DNA of 7,936 nucleotides. It comes from an uncultured Clostridia bacterium (GTDB lineage Bacteria; Bacillota; Clostridia; Oscillospirales; Oscillospiraceae). A program made the position numbers and the translations under genes. Location: NCBI GenBank assembly GCA_947177115.1, contig CAMWTG010000123.1, forward strand, positions 1-7,936, written 5' to 3'. The notes below the pieces were generated by a model. That model was not told the DNA's origin and did not search any database. It worked only from the letters and a program-made list of their open reading frames with translations. Positions 6,242 through 7,936 of this stretch are shown one piece after another (the first letter of the stretch is position 1; the number at the start of each line of letters is the position of its first letter).

Positions 6242-6475
6242 ATGCAAAAATATGATTCTCTCGCTGTATGGCTGGTTCCCCTGCCTATCACGGTCTATTT
6301 CAAAAAACGTCCAAAGGACCTAGAACGGCTGGCCACGCTTCTTTACTACCCAGCACACTACATGTATGAATTGACATTGGGGGATGTTGTTTCCCGTATC
6401 CGAACCATGCAGGAGCGGAACAATCCCCATTTCCCAGAAGCCGCATCCTTACTGGGAAAGCTGTTCCGGGTATAG
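6242..6475 (+). CDS. Small protein of unknown function
   Basis: An open reading frame of 77 residues that I do not recognise. A strong SD, AAAGGAG (6228-6234), lies 7 bases before the ATG at 6242, which is why this start is preferred over the in-frame ATG at 6134 that would give 113 residues of low-complexity N-terminus. The product is soluble and basic. It starts with the hydrophobic stretch SLAVWLVPLPITVYF (6-20), followed by KKRPKDLERLATLLYYPAHYMYEL and a helical C-terminus. It probably shares a transcript with ssb. The SD and position make it likely to be a real gene, but there is no basis for a function. Confidence 0.6.
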   Translation: MQKYDSLAVWLVPLPITVYFKKRPKDLERLATLLYYPAHYMYELTLGDVVSRIRTMQERNNPHFPEAASLLGKLFRV

Positions 6476-6650
6476 CTTTTACAGTGCCATTTACTTTTTA
6501 CAAGCGCATCGGATTTTATAACAAATGCAGAAAATCGTGTAAAAACTATCCGTTCATTTATGCAAAGATTTTGCTGCCCTTTTACAATCGGGTCACCAAA
6601 TGCACACCAAAAACAAGGTGGATTCACCGGACTTTTTACACCTTTTTACA
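6476..6650 (+). repeat. Scattered CTTTT(T)ACA repeats (iteron-like)
   Basis: CTTTT(T)ACA occurs on the plus strand at 6476-6483, 6494-6502, 6579-6586, 6632-6640 and 6642-6650, and the reverse form TGTAAAAA at 6538-6545. The last two are adjacent at a 10-bp period. The stretch is AT-rich and has no credible gene. Repeats of this type are seen as binding sites for replication initiators, relaxosome proteins or recombinases, but the spacing is irregular, so base composition alone could explain part of it. Confidence 0.4.
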
Positions 6651-6658
6651 GCAAAACC

Positions 6659-6908
6659 CGTAGTCGTGGACTACGAGCAGGCCTGACCGTTCCGAGCGTA
6701 AGCTCGGCGGCAGCCGGGCAACAACCCCAAGAGCATAAGCGGTCGCGATGCGCGCCGACCCTGGACGGCGGGGGCCATCCAGGGCGCTTACTGCGCCCAG
6801 AATCGTGGATTCTGGGCTTACCCCGGAAGCCTACGGCTTCCGGGGTGCTCTTTAGATTCTGCAAAATCCGGCCTTTCTGCGCTGATCGCCCAGGACGGAG
6901 GGCCGTCC
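6659..6908 (+). other. Array of eight adjacent hairpins (structured RNA or ssDNA region)
   Basis: A GC-rich stretch packed with inverted repeats, given as left arm/right arm: 6659-6665/6669-6675 (7 bp, loop GTG); 6692-6697/6702-6707 (6 bp, loop GTAA); 6741-6747/6751-6760 (GGTC-GCG, loop ATG, 3-base bulge); 6759-6765/6778-6784 (7 bp, 12-base loop); 6782-6787/6793-6798 (6 bp, loop TTACT); 6796-6804/6808-6816 (9 bp, loop GTG); 6821-6831/6835-6845 (11 bp, loop TAC); 6893-6898/6903-6908 (6 bp, loop AGGG). Several share boundary bases, so neighbouring stems may compete. No frame through it codes for anything recognisable. It could be a structured non-coding RNA or an element folding as single strand during transfer or replication. 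The 11-bp hairpin followed by TGCTCTTT could also be a terminator. Confidence 0.55.
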
Positions 6909-6931
6909 CGGTTGAAATGTCGAAATCTCCC

Positions 6932-6960
6932 TTGCAATCTTCCGGAATCTGCGGTACAAT
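6932..6960 (+). promoter_or_regulatory. Putative promoter of the SLH gene transcript
   Basis: TTGCAA (6932-6937) and TACAAT (6955-6960) have a 17-bp spacer. Transcription would start near 6967 and give a leader of about 284 bases before the SLH-protein start. It is the best rightward promoter match between the hairpin array and that gene. The stretch 6961-7100 holds no gene that I can support. Confidence 0.4.
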
Positions 6961-7102
6961 CATTTTTCGAGACACAGAAGCATAAAGGCAGGGCGCGGAG
7001 AGTTGCGACCTCCCCACACCCCTATGCAGGAGACCTAACCTCCCACACAGCAGAATTACTGCACCTAAAATCCATTATAACGGTTTTCCTATTGATTATC
7101 AA

Positions 7103-7211
7103 GGGGAGATTTAATGGAGTGTGTGTAGCTTCCGGCGGTGTAGGGATTATTGACCCTGCGCCACTTTTGTTGTCTCGGCGGAACGCCTGCGGGGGTAGAA
7201 GCACCACCCCC
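7103..7211 (+). promoter_or_regulatory. Structured leader with a four-codon minicistron before the SLH gene
   Basis: GGGGAG (7103-7108) stands 5 bases before ATG 7114, which opens a four-codon frame (Met-Glu-Cys-Val, stop at 7126-7128). Nine bases later GGTGTAGGG (7137-7145) pairs with CCCTGCGCC (7154-7162) as a 9-bp stem with two G-U pairs, followed by ACTTTTGTTGTC. Two further hairpins follow, GGCG/CGCC (7177-7187) and GGGGGT/ACCCCC (7191-7211). A leader peptide plus attenuator is possible but unproven; an oriT-type structure is another option. Confidence 0.3.
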
Positions 7212-7250
7212 ACGGGCCGCACCACCGGGAAACTTTAGGAGGTTATGATG

Positions 7251-7706
7251 ATGAAAAAATCACACACCACACGCTTTTTATCCCTGCTTCTCTCCCTTGT
7301 TTTGAGCTTTTCCCTCTACGGCCCCGCGCTGGCGGCGGACAGTTCTTTCAGTGATATTGACAGCAGCTATTGGGCATGGGACGCTGTGCAGAACTGCGTG
7401 GACCTGGGGATCGTCACCGGCTTCGAGGACGGCAGCTTCCGGCCTGACGATCCAGTGACCGGCGTACAGTTCGTTGCCATGATAACCAGAACCTTCTACA
7501 GCGCGGACGTTGAGGCCGCGCAGGATTCCAAGCCCTCCGGCTCCCCGTGGTACTGGGCCAACTTGAAGATCGGCGAGGACAAATATCTGACCAACAGCAT
7601 GACCATCGAGGAGAAGGCCATGAACCGTTACGACATGGCCAACATCGCAAAGAACGTTCTCATCGGGATCTACCAGGGTTTTCTCCCTGACAGCGGCGTA
7701 CACTAG
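7251..7706 (+). CDS. Secreted SLH-domain protein, interrupted by an in-frame TAG
   Basis: Exported protein with S-layer homology domains, which usually bind secondary cell-wall polymers and anchor proteins to the Gram-positive surface. A signal peptide is clear: KK near the N-terminus, the hydrophobic core FLSLLLSLVLSFSLY and cleavage near ALA-A (residues 26-29). The first SLH domain is at about 33-83 (FSDIDSSYWAWDAV, then LGIVTGFEDGSFRPDDPVTGVQFV). A second, weaker unit follows from about PWYWANLKIG to NIAKNVL. AGGAGG (7237-7242) precedes three tandem ATGs (7245, 7248, 7251); the third has the best spacing (8 bases). The frame meets TAG at 7704-7706 and then continues as SLH sequence to the window edge, so this 151-residue product is probably a truncated form of a longer protein. 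Other genes here (YitT, ZIP, the 77-residue protein) end in TAG, so the codon is an ordinary stop in this genome. Confidence 0.75.
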   Translation: MKKSHTTRFLSLLLSLVLSFSLYGPALAADSSFSDIDSSYWAWDAVQNCVDLGIVTGFEDGSFRPDDPVTGVQFVAMITRTFYSADVEAAQDSKPSGSPWYWANLKIGEDKYLTNSMTIEEKAMNRYDMANIAKNVLIGIYQGFLPDSGVH

Positions 7707-7936
7707 GGTTTAGACCCAAGGCTGGACAACGTTCCCAACCAGGTCAATGACTGGTCCAGCGTTCCCCTCAACCGCACGGTCACCATCAAGACCTGCTACG
7801 CCACTGGCGTTATCACCGGCATGTCAGACGGCAGCTTCCACGGCGAACAATTCATGACCCGCGCCCAGCCGTGTCTCGTGATTACCCGGATAACCGTCCT
7901 CATCGGGAGCGAACCGCCCGCCGCCTCCCCCCAGCC
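7707..7936 (+). pseudogene. In-frame continuation of the SLH protein beyond the TAG, cut by the window edge
   Basis: In the same frame as the preceding SLH gene, 76 codons follow without another stop. They contain a good SLH domain: DNVPNQVNDWSSVPLN, then CYATGVITGMSDGSFHGEQFMTRAQPCLVI. Conserved protein sequence on both sides of the TAG, with no change of frame, points to a recent nonsense mutation (one base from Gln, Lys, Glu, Trp, Tyr, Leu or Ser), programmed readthrough, or a sequencing error. No SD-preceded restart codon is visible. The sequence ends in a Pro/Ala-rich stretch at the window edge, so the true end of the gene is not seen. Confidence 0.65.

Larger units (their letters stand above)
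5588..7936. mobile_element. End of an integrated element (genomic island or integrative conjugative element), right end outside window
   Basis: The inferred element starts at the tRNA 3'-end fragment and runs rightward. Support comes from the orientation of the fragment (tRNA body missing on the right-hand side), the AT-rich end with repeated AGGGGTA boxes, an ssb gene right inside the end, and a long non-coding structured region. The left flank carries ordinary chromosomal genes. No integrase, relaxase or type IV secretion gene is in the window, so the class of element is not determined, and the full tRNA with the second att copy should lie to the right. Confidence 0.5.

Noticed and set aside
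6358..6627. An 89-codon minus-strand frame over the end of the small protein gene
   Set aside because: GTG start without an SD, half antisense to a gene that has a strong SD, and no recognisable motif.
6711..6726. SAM-riboswitch-like GCCGGGCAACA inside the hairpin array
   Set aside because: Only a short resemblance to the conserved GCCCGGCAACC segment; the other conserved SAM-I elements are absent and no methionine-related gene follows.
6985..7130. A conjugative transfer origin in the leader region
   Set aside because: No nick-site consensus of a relaxase family that I know could be matched with confidence, and no relaxase gene is in the window.

Overview
The window reads as a moderately GC-rich Bacillota chromosome, most like a gut Clostridia/Oscillospiraceae-type genome. 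That placement rests on the gene families, strong GGAGG-type ribosome binding sites and GC-rich coding sequence; it is an inference from style, not a species call. It appears to contain a junction between ordinary chromosome (left, about 1-5588) and the end of an integrated mobile element (right, about 5588 to the window end).

Chromosomal part. A YitT-family membrane protein (105-977, +) has a good sigma-A promoter and a perfect 9-bp hairpin in its 5' leader, and ends at a 12-bp terminator hairpin. Convergent to it is a leftward two-gene unit: a BlaI/MecI/CopY-type repressor (3893-4282, -) whose stop codon directly abuts the start of a 914-residue M56/BlaR1-type membrane metallopeptidase (1148-3892, -). 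Two TACANNTGTA-type operators sit in front of the repressor, so the pair looks like an autoregulated antirepressor/repressor switch. The peptidase has a long extracytoplasmic region instead of a recognisable penicillin-binding sensor. Divergent from this unit is a ZIP-family metal transporter (4641-5420, +).

Junction. On the minus strand at 5588-5610 lies a 23-base match to the 3' end of a tRNA (T-loop to CCA) without the rest of the tRNA. That is what a tyrosine integrase leaves at the far end of an element inserted into a tRNA 3' end. The geometry puts the chromosome to the left and the element to the right. A minus-strand terminator just beyond it (5491-5524) could be the displaced tRNA terminator. 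Three AGGGGTA repeats at 11-12 bp spacing lie inside the element end.

Element part. A short single-stranded DNA-binding protein without the usual acidic tail (5793-6137) is followed by a 77-residue protein of unknown function (6242-6475). Then comes about 770 bases without a convincing gene but rich in structure: scattered CTTTT(T)ACA repeats (6476-6650), a tight run of eight hairpins (6659-6908), a promoter (6932-6960) and a structured leader (7103-7211). The leader precedes a secreted SLH-domain protein (7251-7706). That gene is interrupted by an in-frame TAG, after which the same frame continues as clear SLH sequence to the window edge, so it is either a pseudogene by nonsense mutation or a readthrough gene. 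No integrase, relaxase or complete tRNA is in the window; these would be expected to the right.
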